Assembly: GCF_000797465.1 (NCBI RefSeq)
Contig: NZ_JSWG01000006.1
Coordinates: 371,048 to 435,047 of the forward strand
Direction: 5' to 3'
Length of the DNA: 64,000 bases
Source: Psychroserpens jangbogonensis
GTDB lineage: Bacteria; Bacteroidota; Bacteroidia; Flavobacteriales; Flavobacteriaceae
In this document: positions 45,768 through 54,746 of the stretch, in pieces
Numbering within the stretch: position 1 is the first letter of the stretch
Layout of the letters: every line of letters starts with the position of its first letter
Made by a program: the position numbers and the translations under genes
Notes under the pieces: generated by a model
Database searches by the model: none
What the model was told of the DNA's origin: nothing
The model's input: only the letters and a program-made list of their open reading frames with translations

Positions 45768-47194
45768 TAAATATCTTCAAAAAACTCGTCCTTAAAGCCT
45801 ATAAGATACAATTTGTCTTTTGCTCTTGTTACGGCTGTATATAACCATCTTAAATAATCTCTATCCACTCCATTTGGTAAATAAGGTTGTTCAACAAAAA
45901 TTGTATGCCATTGACCTCCTTGTGATTTATGACATGTAATGGCGTATGAGAATTTCACTTGTAATGCGTTAAAGTGTCTATTTCCTTTAATCTTCAGAAA
46001 CTTTCTATATTTTGAAGTTTCGTCTTCATAATCTTTTTGCACTTCCTGATACAATCTATTACTCTCTTCGTATGGCAAAGAAGGAGTTTCTGCTTCAATC
46101 GTATCCAATAATAATACCGTTTCAAAAGGGCTCATTTTTGGATAATCAACCATTTTCACTTTGACTTCAGCGAAACGAAATCCATATAATTCAGTAATTG
46201 AAAAAATCTCTAGGACTTGAATGATATCTCCATTCGCTATAAAACCAGCTTCAGAAGTTGGTTTAATCCAGAAATAATTATTTTTAACAACCATTAAAAA
46301 ATCACCAACAGTTAATTCATTTTCGTTAAATAAAATTCGGTTTCGAATTTGCTGATTATAAAGATTAGCACGTTTATTACTTCTTACAATAATTGCAGTT
46401 TCTTCATGTCCGTTTTGACTATAAGCGTCATTAATGGCATCCATAACTTCTTGTCCATCAATTAAACGAATAATATCTTTAAATCCATTGACATTAAATT
46501 TAAACGACTCATAAAATTCATTATCAAGAACCTCTCTTAGCTTAGTTGCGTTTTCCAGAATACCAGAATCTTGTTCTTGTCTTACCACTTCATCCAACTC
46601 AATACTAGTTACTTCCTTATTATAATTCATACTAAGTATTTCTGAATTTAGAGCAGGACTTAACTCAGATTTTACTGGAGGCAATTGAGCTTTATCACCA
46701 ATTAACAAGAGCTTACATTTATGTCCAGAATATACATATTGCATTAAATCATCAAGTAAAGATCCGTTTTCAAAAAGTTTAGAATCTGCTGGTATATCAG
46801 GAATCATTGATGCTTCGTCAACAATGAAAATTGTGTTTCTATGCTTATTAGGTTGCAATACAAACTTTACTCCTCCTCCTTTATCCTTTTTTGGAAAGTA
46901 TATTTTTTTATGAATTGTAAAAGCTTCTTTTTTTGAGTAATTTGAAATCACTTTGGCAGCTCGACCAGTTGGAGCCATTAAAACTGCACTCCTTTTTGTT
47001 TCCCACAAGTTAGAAACTAAGGTTCCTATTATACTTGTTTTTCCTGTACCTGCGAAACCTTTTAGGAGGTATAAACTGTTTGGCACATCGCTATATACAA
47101 ACTGAGATAATTGATCTAAAACAATTAATTGTTTGGTCGTTGGTTCAAAAGGAAACTTTTTGTTTAGAAGTTTATAAAATTCTGATGATGTCAT
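45767..47194 (-). CDS. RecD2-like ATP-dependent DNA helicase (superfamily 1B)
   Basis: A 475-residue SF1 helicase. Walker A LKGFAGTGKTSIIG (about residue 45), motif Ia MAPTGRAAKVI, Walker B IFIVDEASM, motif III IGDKAQLPPV, and a C-terminal UvrD-like domain with YAITCHKSQGGQW and YTAVTRAKDKLYLIG. It is shorter than RecD2 (no N-terminal domain) and of the Bacteroidota single-protein type annotated AAA-family helicase. Likely role: DNA repair or replication-fork processing. It overlaps the DUF4126 start by one base. Confidence 0.9.
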   Translation of the reverse strand: MTSSEFYKLLNKKFPFEPTTKQLIVLDQLSQFVYSDVPNSLYLLKGFAGTGKTSIIGTLVSNLWETKRSAVLMAPTGRAAKVISNYSKKEAFTIHKKIYFPKKDKGGGVKFVLQPNKHRNTIFIVDEASMIPDIPADSKLFENGSLLDDLMQYVYSGHKCKLLLIGDKAQLPPVKSELSPALNSEILSMNYNKEVTSIELDEVVRQEQDSGILENATKLREVLDNEFYESFKFNVNGFKDIIRLIDGQEVMDAINDAYSQNGHEETAIIVRSNKRANLYNQQIRNRILFNENELTVGDFLMVVKNNYFWIKPTSEAGFIANGDIIQVLEIFSITELYGFRFAEVKVKMVDYPKMSPFETVLLLDTIEAETPSLPYEESNRLYQEVQKDYEDETSKYRKFLKIKGNRHFNALQVKFSYAITCHKSQGGQWHTIFVEQPYLPNGVDRDYLRWLYTAVTRAKDKLYLIGFKDEFFEDI

Positions 47195-47329
47195 GCAAAG
47201 TAATATGAATATCGTTATGAATGCAAGATAAAACTAAATATGAGCTGACCTAAAATGGTTTTCATAATTTAATTTATATGGAACAATTTTTATATCTTAC
47301 ACTTTTAATTCTTTTTTGTTTCTAAGATT

Positions 47330-47358
47330 TTTGTGAACAAAAAAAAATTGTAGATTTG
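47330..47358 (+). promoter_or_regulatory. Candidate promoter for the 47401 operon
   Basis: TTTG at 47330-47333 and TAGATTTG at 47351-47358 are spaced 17 bp apart. The octamer fits TAnnTTTG; the spacing is a little below the usual 19-21. The start codon follows 42 nt later. Confidence 0.45.
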
Positions 47359-47400
47359 CGTAATACCTTTACTAAAAATAACTAATAAAATAATCTAACT

Positions 47401-48141
47401 ATGTTAACAGCAATTCTTACGGTTGTAGGTTTAATAATCCTTACGGTTGGTATCGTTTGGCTAATCGATAAATTTGTGCCAAAAAAAATAAAACCAATAC
47501 TCAATCTTTTACTTTGGGTATTAATTATCTTTTTAGGTTATTTAACTTTTGATTCTGTTTATGGTGAAATTAAATTTAATCAACTAAAAGAAAAACGTTA
47601 CAAAATAGTTATTGAAAACCTAAAAGATATTAGAGATGCGCAATTAGCACATAGAACTGTTACTGGTAAGTTTTCAGATAATTTTGATGGATTAGTAAAA
47701 TTTATTGATACTGCAAAATTCACGATTACACAACGTAGAGATTCAACTATAGTTGATGAAGAATTGACAAAGCGTTATGGTGGAGTAGAAACGACTAGAG
47801 ATATTGTTATTATAGATACTCTAGGTTTTGTTCCTGTAAAAGATTCAATATTTGGTGCAGATAATAGATACAAAACAATGATGAATGTTCCTGGAACAAA
47901 AAATGGAGAAAAATTTAAACTAAATGCTGGTAAGTTACCAGATGAAGATATCGCAGTTTTTGAAGCATCGGTTGACAAATCAATTATTCTTCACGATCAA
48001 AACAAAAACTTAGTTAATAAAGAAAAGCAAGTTGTAGCTGTAGATGGTGTTAATGGTCCAACCTTAAAAGTTGGTTCAATGACCGAAGTCTATACTAAAG
48101 GTAATTGGCCTAAAAGTTTCAACTCCAAAAAAGAAGATTAG
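47401..48141 (+). CDS. Conserved Bacteroidota membrane protein with extracytoplasmic domain
   Basis: A 246-residue protein of unknown function. Two N-terminal transmembrane helices (about 4-24 and 31-50) are followed by a predicted extracytoplasmic domain of about 190 residues. That domain includes ENLKDIRDAQLAHRTVTGKF, which resembles the start of pilin-like or type-II pseudopilin 'how to sample' domains, then a mixed alpha/beta region. It precedes the DUF3822 and rsmD genes with a 2-bp gap, so an operon is likely. No catalytic motif was seen. Confidence 0.8.
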   Translation: MLTAILTVVGLIILTVGIVWLIDKFVPKKIKPILNLLLWVLIIFLGYLTFDSVYGEIKFNQLKEKRYKIVIENLKDIRDAQLAHRTVTGKFSDNFDGLVKFIDTAKFTITQRRDSTIVDEELTKRYGGVETTRDIVIIDTLGFVPVKDSIFGADNRYKTMMNVPGTKNGEKFKLNAGKLPDEDIAVFEASVDKSIILHDQNKNLVNKEKQVVAVDGVNGPTLKVGSMTEVYTKGNWPKSFNSKKED

Positions 48142-48143
48142 GT

Positions 48144-48953
48144 TTGAAACCAAATACTATTAAAGACTTGTCCATTCAAATTCGTTTGAGTGGACTTTCT
48201 TTTTGCATTTTAAATCGCACTACAAATACTATAGAGCGACTTCAGCATATGCAGCTTGAAAAAAAATCAACTCCTTTTGAGTTGCTTAAACAATTAAAAA
48301 CGATTATTGAATCTAATGCCGATTTTGATCAAACATTTGATTCTGTCTTATGTATTTATCAAAATGAGCTTTCTACTTTAGTTCCAAAATCATTATTCAA
48401 TGAAAACCATTTAGCAGATTATTTAAAATTTAATGCTAAAATATTAAAGACCGATTTTATTGATTACGACACCATATCAATTAATGATAGCGCTAATGTA
48501 TATGTGCCATTAGTAAATGTGAATAATTATCTTTTTGAGACGTTTGGGAGCTTCATCTACAAACATGCATCAACCATTTTGATTGAGTCTGTTTTGCAAA
48601 ACTCTTCAAAACATAAAGACATTGAACTTTATGTAAATGTAGGCAACCTTCATTTTGAAATGATAGCGGCCAAAAACAAAGATCTTATATTTTACAATAC
48701 GTTTGATTATAACACAAAAGAAGATTTTATCTATTACATACTTTTTTCAATCGAACAACTAAAACTCGATCCCGAAACTGTAAAAATTCATCTATCTGGA
48801 CAGATAAATAAAGATGATGACTTATTCAATATTGTATATAAGTATGTTCGTTTTGTTGATTTTTTAGAACCATTTTGTAACTATGAGTTTAATTTTAGCA
48901 AACAACCCAGCGGAAAGCATAATAACTTTATACTCTTAAATAGTTTTAACTAA
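48144..48953 (+). CDS. DUF3822 family protein
   Basis: A 269-residue protein matching the Bacteroidota DUF3822 pattern: LSIQIRLSGLSFCILN at the start, SVLCIYQNELSTLVP, IYKHASTILIESVL, ELYVNVGNLHFEMIAAKNKDL in two parts. The fold is probably actin-like or ribonuclease H-like. The start must be TTG at 48144, two bases after the previous stop: the next in-frame ATG would remove the conserved first 34 residues. It overlaps the rsmD start by one base and precedes it in most Bacteroidota, so a ribosome-related role is possible, though unproven. Confidence 0.85.
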   Translation: MKPNTIKDLSIQIRLSGLSFCILNRTTNTIERLQHMQLEKKSTPFELLKQLKTIIESNADFDQTFDSVLCIYQNELSTLVPKSLFNENHLADYLKFNAKILKTDFIDYDTISINDSANVYVPLVNVNNYLFETFGSFIYKHASTILIESVLQNSSKHKDIELYVNVGNLHFEMIAAKNKDLIFYNTFDYNTKEDFIYYILFSIEQLKLDPETVKIHLSGQINKDDDLFNIVYKYVRFVDFLEPFCNYEFNFSKQPSGKHNNFILLNSFN

Positions 48954-49492
48954 TGCGTATTATCTCAGGACAATTTAAAAGCAGACGAATAACTGCTCCA
49001 AAAAAACTACCTGTACGTCCAACGACAGACATGGCAAAGGAATCCTTGTTTAATATTTTAAACAATGAGTATTATTTTGATGATATTTCTGTATTAGATT
49101 TGTTCGCTGGCACTGGGAATATTAGTTATGAGTTTGCATCTCGTGGAACACAGGAAATAACAGCTGTTGATGAAAATCACGGTTGTATTAAATTCATTAA
49201 CGAAACAGCAAAAGACTTAGATATGTCTATCACAACTATTAAAAGTGATGTTTTTAAATACCTAGAAAGGGCAAAACAAGAATTTACTGTCATTTTTGCT
49301 GATCCTCCTTATAATTTTTCAGTTGAAGATTTTTCAAAAATTCCTGAGTTAATATTCCAAAATAAATTTTTACAAGAAGAAGGATTACTCATAGTTGAGC
49401 ATTCAAAACATACCGATATATCGCATTTAAAAAACTATTCACATTCTAAAGGTTATGGTGGTAATTGTTTTAGCTTCTTTAAATTTACGTAA
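48953..49492 (+). CDS. rsmD: 16S rRNA (guanine966-N2)-methyltransferase RsmD
   Basis: A 179-residue SAM-dependent methyltransferase. It starts MRIISGQFKSRRI, followed by RPTTDMAKESLFNIL, SAM-binding VLDLFAGTGNISYE and the catalytic FADPPYNF motif at about residue 120. It modifies G966 of 16S rRNA during 30S assembly. It ends the unit from 47401 onward. The 168-bp gap after it shows no clear terminator. Confidence 0.95.
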   Translation: MRIISGQFKSRRITAPKKLPVRPTTDMAKESLFNILNNEYYFDDISVLDLFAGTGNISYEFASRGTQEITAVDENHGCIKFINETAKDLDMSITTIKSDVFKYLERAKQEFTVIFADPPYNFSVEDFSKIPELIFQNKFLQEEGLLIVEHSKHTDISHLKNYSHSKGYGGNCFSFFKFT

Positions 49493-49660
49493 GGTTTTTC
49501 TTATATTTTAAGTCGTTTTTTTTTAGTAATTTAGTAATCTCCACACCACTTTAACTCTCTGAGTTAATGTTCCCCTATTCTATGTTCTATTTTAAATCTA
49601 TTTATGGATGGTATTAGACGTGTTCTAATTGAAATGAATAATTAACTAAAACCAACCAAT

Positions 49661-50425
49661 ATGAAATCAGTAAAACAATTTTTAAAACTACTAGTTGTAG
49701 TAACTTTATTTTGCAACTTTGCTTATGCTCAAGACGAAGAGCCAACTATGTATAATGTTCATACAGACTTTGTCAATTTCGATAAACTGGCTCAATATGA
49801 GCAAGTAGCTAAAGAACTAAAAGACAACTGCATAAAGCATGGTGTAAAGAATATGAGTTGGCTAACTGTAAGTACTGAAGACGGTAGATACATGTATGTT
49901 TCCCAAGTAGATAATATGGCAGAATTAGACACTAATGTAATGGCAGAATTACGCGAAAAAATGGGAAAAGAGGCTGTTGGAGCAATGCTTAACAAAATGG
50001 ATGAATGCTATGATGCACATGGTAATGAAATAGTGCATTACCTTCCTGGACTATCTTATAATCCAGAAGGATATTCAAGAGAAGGTATGAATGAACGTGA
50101 ATACCATTTCCTTTACTATTCTCCAAAAAATGGAGGTGCGCTTGGTGATGCAATTGAAAAAATAAAAGAATTGTTCACTGCTAAAGGTGTCAAAAATGGT
50201 TACAATGTATATCATAGCGGATTTGGAAGTGACGAAAGCTATTTCATGGTTGCTGTTGCTGGCAAAAGCGCATTGCATATTGCTCAAACTGGAGAAGATA
50301 ACGATGTACTATTAGGAGAAGGGAAAGACGCTGTGTTTTTTGAAATGATTCAATTAACATCAAAATATGACCAGGTTAATGGAACTATTAGACCAGATTT
50401 AAGCTATTCTCCGACAAAAGAATAA
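49661..50425 (+). CDS. Secreted protein, unknown function
   Basis: A 254-residue protein with a signal peptide (MKSVKQFLKLLVVVTLFCNFAYAQ, cleaved after AYA). The mature part appears to be two similar halves: YNVHTDFVNFDKLAQYEQVAKELKDN and YHFLYYSPKNGGALGDAIEKIKELFTA. The pattern suggests a duplicated dimeric alpha/beta-barrel or ferredoxin-like domain of NIPSNAP or antibiotic-monooxygenase type. No catalytic residues are known. It stands alone and ends at the shared terminator with rnpB. Function unknown. Confidence 0.78.
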   Translation: MKSVKQFLKLLVVVTLFCNFAYAQDEEPTMYNVHTDFVNFDKLAQYEQVAKELKDNCIKHGVKNMSWLTVSTEDGRYMYVSQVDNMAELDTNVMAELREKMGKEAVGAMLNKMDECYDAHGNEIVHYLPGLSYNPEGYSREGMNEREYHFLYYSPKNGGALGDAIEKIKELFTAKGVKNGYNVYHSGFGSDESYFMVAVAGKSALHIAQTGEDNDVLLGEGKDAVFFEMIQLTSKYDQVNGTIRPDLSYSPTKE

Positions 50426-50443
50426 CTACAGGCATTTCAAAAT

Positions 50444-50474
50444 AAAAAACCATCTATTTCTAGATGGTTTTTTT
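50444..50474. terminator. Bidirectional terminator between the 49661 gene and rnpB
   Basis: AAAAAACCATCTA pairs with TAGATGGTTTTTT around the loop TTTC. The A tract on the left and T tract on the right serve the plus-strand protein gene and the minus-strand RNA. Confidence 0.88.
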
Positions 50475-50478
50475 ATTT

Positions 50479-50777
50479 AAGCAAATCTATAAGCCGAATC
50501 CTGTACTCAAAAGAGCCCTTATCATTTATCTACGCTTACTGTTACCAGCAAACTTTAGCTGCCTACCCTCTAGCATCGCGCGTGTACGCTCAAGCACTAG
50601 TTTACATGACATTGCACCTCATAGAGTTTACCTGGTTTCACTACAGCATAACCTGTACATACTTTCTGTTGCACTTTTCCTCACCTCTCGATGGATGGCT
50701 GTTAGCCACTATGATTGCACTATGGTGTTCGGACTTTCCTACCCTAATAAATTAGAATCGATAAGGCGATTTACTAG
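50479..50777 (-). ncRNA. rnpB: RNase P RNA, bacterial class A
   Basis: The catalytic RNA of RNase P, which trims tRNA 5' ends. The minus-strand transcript shows the conserved segments AGGAAAGTCCGAACACCA, AAGTGCAACAGAAAGTA, AACCAGGTAAACTC and ACAGGATTCGGCTTAT in the right order. P1 closes as AGTAAATC with GATTTGCT. P4 forms between AAGTCCGAA and TTCGGCTT with the universal bulged U. At about 300 nt it is compact for class A. A -7 box (TATTTTTG) sits directly upstream and a terminator downstream. A 118-codon ORF on the opposite strand (50464-50820) is a non-coding shadow. Confidence 0.93.
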
Positions 50778-50780
50778 TCG

Positions 50781-50788
50781 CAAAAATA
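50781..50788 (-). promoter_or_regulatory. Candidate -7 box TATTTTTG for rnpB
   Basis: Minus-strand match to TAnnTTTG, ending four bases before the expected transcript start near 50777. That start agrees with the P1 helix boundary at 50775. Confidence 0.6.
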
Positions 50789-50846
50789 CAACAATCATTA
50801 AAATAGAATTATTATATTAGTTGAAATTAAAATAGAAAAATTAGAT

Positions 50847-51713
50847 ATGAAAATACTTATAATCTGTGTATGTATTTCTTTAGTATGTTTTAATGCAAAC
50901 GCTCAATTGGGATTACTCGGAAAGAAACCAGTAAAGCAAGTTGAAACTTTGCGTGAAAGACCTTTACTAGTTGTACTTTGGGATGAAGGAGAGCTAGACG
51001 ATTTTAATGAAAACATTAAGAAAGCATTAGATTTAGCTTGGACATTCTCTACAGATATTAGATATATTTCAAAAGATGAATGGAAAACAATCTACAAAGA
51101 TAAAGATGAGGCTAAAAAGTATGCTCATTTGTATTACACGAAGAAAATGCTTGGAGGAAACGCTCCTGATCACAGTTTACTAATTGGACTAGTTGAAAAT
51201 AAAGTATCCACACATTTTGCGTTTACACCACATCTAGGTTTGGCAGATTTAATTTTTTCATTAAAAAACATACAAATAGATCTTGAAATCGGTAATGACT
51301 ATAAGAACAAAATGAAAGAAATGGGTAAAAATGCTTCTAAATTTCTAAATGACTCACTCGAAACTAAAACAGTCTATTTTGATGAGGCTAATGTTTCTAA
51401 AAAGTTTCTAAAAAAAATACATGATGTTTATCCTTTTAAATATGAAATCGTTTCTAAGGAAGAAATAGATGATGCTATACTTAATAAAGATTCTGATATC
51501 CTGTTTTTCAGACAAGTAGTAAGAGCTCAAAGACCACTTACAAAAACTAGAACAGATATTTCTGGAAAAACTACAGCTAAAACTGCCAGTATGAATGTAC
51601 CTGTTACGTTCGTGTATAAAGCCTCCGATTTAGAGATAATATCAGGAGTTGGAATGGGTAATGACATTGGTATTAAGGATGTTGAACGATTTTTATCACT
51701 AATGGACTACTAG
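50847..51713 (+). CDS. Secreted protein, unknown function
   Basis: A 288-residue protein with a signal peptide (MKILIICVCISLVCFNANAQ, cleaved near NAQ at about residue 20). The mature domain has alternating alpha/beta character (RPLLVVLWDEGELDDFNENI, KYAHLYYTKKMLGG, HSLLIGLVENKVSTHFAFTP). Its layout suggests a periplasmic Rossmann-like domain. No lipobox, T9SS signal or catalytic motif was found. The gene is divergent from rnpB and lies 103 bp before dnaX. Confidence 0.78.
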   Translation: MKILIICVCISLVCFNANAQLGLLGKKPVKQVETLRERPLLVVLWDEGELDDFNENIKKALDLAWTFSTDIRYISKDEWKTIYKDKDEAKKYAHLYYTKKMLGGNAPDHSLLIGLVENKVSTHFAFTPHLGLADLIFSLKNIQIDLEIGNDYKNKMKEMGKNASKFLNDSLETKTVYFDEANVSKKFLKKIHDVYPFKYEIVSKEEIDDAILNKDSDILFFRQVVRAQRPLTKTRTDISGKTTAKTASMNVPVTFVYKASDLEIISGVGMGNDIGIKDVERFLSLMDY

Positions 51714-51791
51714 CCTACATTTAATATCATAAACTGTTAATAACTCTTACTAAAATAAGGACTCATAATTCCTGTTTTTACATTGAATTTT

Positions 51792-51799
51792 TAACTTTG
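51792..51799 (+). promoter_or_regulatory. Candidate -7 box TAACTTTG for dnaX
   Basis: Exact match to TAnnTTTG, 17 nt before the dnaX start at 51817. No clear -33 element at the usual distance. Confidence 0.5.
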
Positions 51800-51816
51800 T
51801 ATTCTAAGTTTTTTTA

Positions 51817-53550
51817 ATGGAACATTTCATCGTATCGGCTCGAAAGTATAGACCACAAACGTTTAAGGACGTTGTTGGTCAGCAAGCGATTACCAATACG
51901 TTATTGAATGCCATTGAAAATAATCACCTAGCTCAAGCATTATTATTTACAGGTCCACGTGGTGTTGGTAAAACAACATGTGCTCGTATTCTGGCTAAAA
52001 TGATAAACAGTGATGGCTCAGAAACTGAAGAAGAAGATTTTGCGTTTAATATCTTTGAATTAGATGCAGCTTCAAACAACTCTGTTGATGATATTAGAAG
52101 TTTAACAGACCAAGTTCGAATTCCTCCTCAAGTTGGTAAATACAAAGTTTATATTATTGATGAGGTACACATGTTATCACAAGCAGCATTTAATGCGTTT
52201 TTGAAAACATTAGAAGAACCACCTAAGCATTGTGTTTTTATTTTAGCAACTACTGAAAAACATAAGATCATTCCAACGATATTATCACGTTGTCAGATTT
52301 TTGATTTTAAACGTATTACTGTTACAGATACCAAAAAATATTTAACATATATAGCCCAAGAGCAAGGAATTACTGCCGAAGATGATGCTTTACATATCAT
52401 TGCTCAAAAAGCTGATGGAGCCATGCGTGATGCACTTTCCATCTTTGATCGTGTGGTGAGTTTTTCTGGTAAAAATCTAACCAGACAAGCCGTTACCGAA
52501 AATTTAAATGTACTAGACTACGAAACCTATTTTAAAAGTACAGACTTAATACTCGAGAATAAAATTCCGGAGTTGTTAATTCAGTTTAATGAAACGCTTT
52601 CAAAAGGATTTGATGGTCATCATTATATTGCTGGACTAGCCTCTCACTTTAGAGATTTATTAGTTTGCCAAAGCGAACAAACTTTAGAGCTATTAGAAGT
52701 TGGTGATGATACCAAACTCAAATATCAAGAACAGTCCAGAAAGGCTAGTCATAGTTTTCTGGTTAGAGGTATAGAACTCGCAAACGACTGCGATCTCAAA
52801 TACAAAAGCAGTAGAAATCAACGATTACTTGTTGAACTATGTATCATGCAATTAGCCTCTATCACTTTTGATGGAGAAAAAAAAAATAGCAAACATTACA
52901 TAATTCCTGCTTCTTACTTTAAATCTAAAGGCATCACTCCTATTCCTGTTGTTATTCCAAAGAAAACAGAAGTAAAAGAGAATTCAGATCATCTAGAAAT
53001 TAAAGAAGTCGACAAGGTAGAAAAGCCTAAAGAAGTTGTTGCGGCTCATGCCAATAAACCTTTACCCAAAATCGACTTAAAAAACGATCATAGAACTTCT
53101 GGATTATCATTAAAAAGTATAAAAGCAAAAAAGGAACATCTCATTAGGCAGATGGAAGTTGTAATAGATGTTGAAGATTTACCAAAAGAAGAGGTAACAG
53201 AAGATGCTTTTCTCAAAACATGGAAGTCATATGTCGAACTACTTCATAAAAAAGGAGAAAAAATTATGGCTTCTATTTTAGAAATGGATACGCCTAAACT
53301 TGATAATACAAGTATTAAAATCACCTTTCCTAATGAGACGCTCAAGGTAGAATTAGAAAGAGCGCAATATCCTTTAATGGAGTATTTACGCAAGACCTTA
53401 AAGAATTACGATTTAAAACTTGATATCAGTGTAAATGAAGAGGCTTCAAAGAAGTACGTCTTCACTGACCAAGATAAATATGAAAAGCTTAAAGAAAAGA
53501 ATCCTAATATTGAACTTCTTAGAACTACCTTCGGTTTAGATATCAACTAA
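51817..53550 (+). CDS. dnaX: DNA polymerase III subunit gamma/tau
   Basis: A 577-residue clamp-loader ATPase. Family segments: the start RKYRPQTFKDVVGQ, Walker A FTGPRGVGKTTCARI, Walker B YIIDEVHMLS, sensor 1 LATTEKHKI, SRC arginine-finger motif LSRCQIFDF. The four-Cys zinc module that normally follows Walker A is absent: the loop reads INSDGSETEEEDFAFNIFELDAASN, shown here in part, and contains no Cys. Flavobacterial DnaX proteins share this loss. The acidic/Lys-rich linker (about 370-450) and a C-terminal domain (about 460-577) correspond to tau. No slippery frameshift sequence of the E. coli type was recognised. Confidence 0.95.
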   Translation: MEHFIVSARKYRPQTFKDVVGQQAITNTLLNAIENNHLAQALLFTGPRGVGKTTCARILAKMINSDGSETEEEDFAFNIFELDAASNNSVDDIRSLTDQVRIPPQVGKYKVYIIDEVHMLSQAAFNAFLKTLEEPPKHCVFILATTEKHKIIPTILSRCQIFDFKRITVTDTKKYLTYIAQEQGITAEDDALHIIAQKADGAMRDALSIFDRVVSFSGKNLTRQAVTENLNVLDYETYFKSTDLILENKIPELLIQFNETLSKGFDGHHYIAGLASHFRDLLVCQSEQTLELLEVGDDTKLKYQEQSRKASHSFLVRGIELANDCDLKYKSSRNQRLLVELCIMQLASITFDGEKKNSKHYIIPASYFKSKGITPIPVVIPKKTEVKENSDHLEIKEVDKVEKPKEVVAAHANKPLPKIDLKNDHRTSGLSLKSIKAKKEHLIRQMEVVIDVEDLPKEEVTEDAFLKTWKSYVELLHKKGEKIMASILEMDTPKLDNTSIKITFPNETLKVELERAQYPLMEYLRKTLKNYDLKLDISVNEEASKKYVFTDQDKYEKLKEKNPNIELLRTTFGLDIN

Positions 53551-53570
53551 TTTTTGATTAATTTTAGATT

Positions 53571-54131
53571 ATGAAAAAATCAATACTCATAGTAATCCTT
53601 ATAGCTGTAGCCTTCTTTAATTGTGATAGACGCGGAAGTGCTCGAGAAAATTTGCAAAATTCAATTTCTGAATTTAATGAAAAACATACCGATTTAGATA
53701 TCGTTTCATATTATCCAGAAACATATACCGAAGTTCAAACAGATTCGATTATTTCAAATACGTTTAAAGTTAGTATTAAGAATTATGCTAAAATGGATTC
53801 CCAAATATTAATGAATTCTGAAACAGATAAAACGAGAACAAAACTAAACTACCATCGTGTTTTTGAATCTGAAATTAAAATAACTTTAGATTCTAAAAAC
53901 ATTTTCAATACTACTATTAGAGCTGAAGATTTTAAAGACGCTTCTCAATCTGAGTTTTGGAAAAATGCAACTTTAGAACATGTTTGGGTTAATCAAGAAA
54001 CTTCAAATACTAAGGAACTTAATTTAGGGATTTCAATTATAAACCCTAAAAGTAAAGCCTACAAATTGTATGAACTAATCGTTAATACAGAAGGCAAACA
54101 AGACTTATTTTTAATAGAAGAACACAGTTAA
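53571..54131 (+). CDS. Lipoprotein, unknown (possibly DUF4738-like)
   Basis: A 186-residue protein with a signal peptide and lipobox AFFNC (Cys18), followed by DRRGSARENLQNSI. The mature region has a repeated strand-rich pattern (TDSIISNTFKVSIKNYAK, then FESEIKITLDSKNIFNTTI). The overall layout resembles DUF4738 lipoproteins, but the match is by memory and uncertain. It is 20 bp after dnaX and overlaps nothing; miaE begins one base after its stop, so translation may be coupled. Confidence 0.7.
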   Translation: MKKSILIVILIAVAFFNCDRRGSARENLQNSISEFNEKHTDLDIVSYYPETYTEVQTDSIISNTFKVSIKNYAKMDSQILMNSETDKTRTKLNYHRVFESEIKITLDSKNIFNTTIRAEDFKDASQSEFWKNATLEHVWVNQETSNTKELNLGISIINPKSKAYKLYELIVNTEGKQDLFLIEEHS

Positions 54132-54132
54132 T

Positions 54133-54714
54133 ATGCTAGGTTTAAAACTACCAACAGATCCACGTTGGGTAAACATTGTTGAGAAAAACATCGAAGAGAT
54201 CCTTACAGACCACGCGTACTGTGAGCAAAAAGCGACAAGTACTGCTATTTCTTTAATTGTTAGTTTTCCAGAATACACAGGGTTAGTACAAGAAATGGTT
54301 GCCCTTGTAAAAGAAGAAATTAGCCATTTTAAAATGGTACATGATAGAATTTTGGCTAACGGTTGGACTTTAGGCAGAGACCGAAAAGATGATTACGTCA
54401 TTCAATTATTAAAATTCTTTCCTAAAGGAGGAAGCCGAACTACACAATTAGTACACCGATTACTCTATGCAGCATTAATTGAAGCCAGAAGTTGTGAACG
54501 TTTCAGATTACTTTCAGAAGAATTAGAAGACAAAGAACTCGCTGAATTCTACAGGAAATTAATGGTAAGTGAAGCTAACCACTATACGATGTTTTTAGGA
54601 TTTGCTAGACAATATGGTGATCGAGAAGACGTAGACAAGAAATGGCAACATCTACTTGATTACGAAGCAGATATCATAAGGGAATTAGGTAAAAAGGAAA
54701 CGATTCACGGATAA
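54133..54714 (+). CDS. miaE: tRNA-(ms2io6A)-hydroxylase MiaE
   Basis: A 193-residue di-iron monooxygenase that hydroxylates 2-methylthio-N6-isopentenyl-adenosine at position 37 of tRNAs. Metal ligands are visible in KEEISHFKMVHDRI (E..H), IEARSCERFRLL and SEANHYTMFLGFA (E..H), forming a four-helix ferritin-like core. It begins one base after the lipoprotein stop. Flavobacteria commonly carry it in this short form. Confidence 0.92.
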   Translation: MLGLKLPTDPRWVNIVEKNIEEILTDHAYCEQKATSTAISLIVSFPEYTGLVQEMVALVKEEISHFKMVHDRILANGWTLGRDRKDDYVIQLLKFFPKGGSRTTQLVHRLLYAALIEARSCERFRLLSEELEDKELAEFYRKLMVSEANHYTMFLGFARQYGDREDVDKKWQHLLDYEADIIRELGKKETIHG

Positions 54715-54746
54715 TTTTTGTATCTTTTAAGTGGTAAATTTCAACT

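Noticed and set aside
50464..50820. 118-codon open frame on the plus strand
   Set aside because: It lies opposite the RNase P RNA gene, its protein resembles nothing, and the minus strand shows all conserved RNase P blocks.
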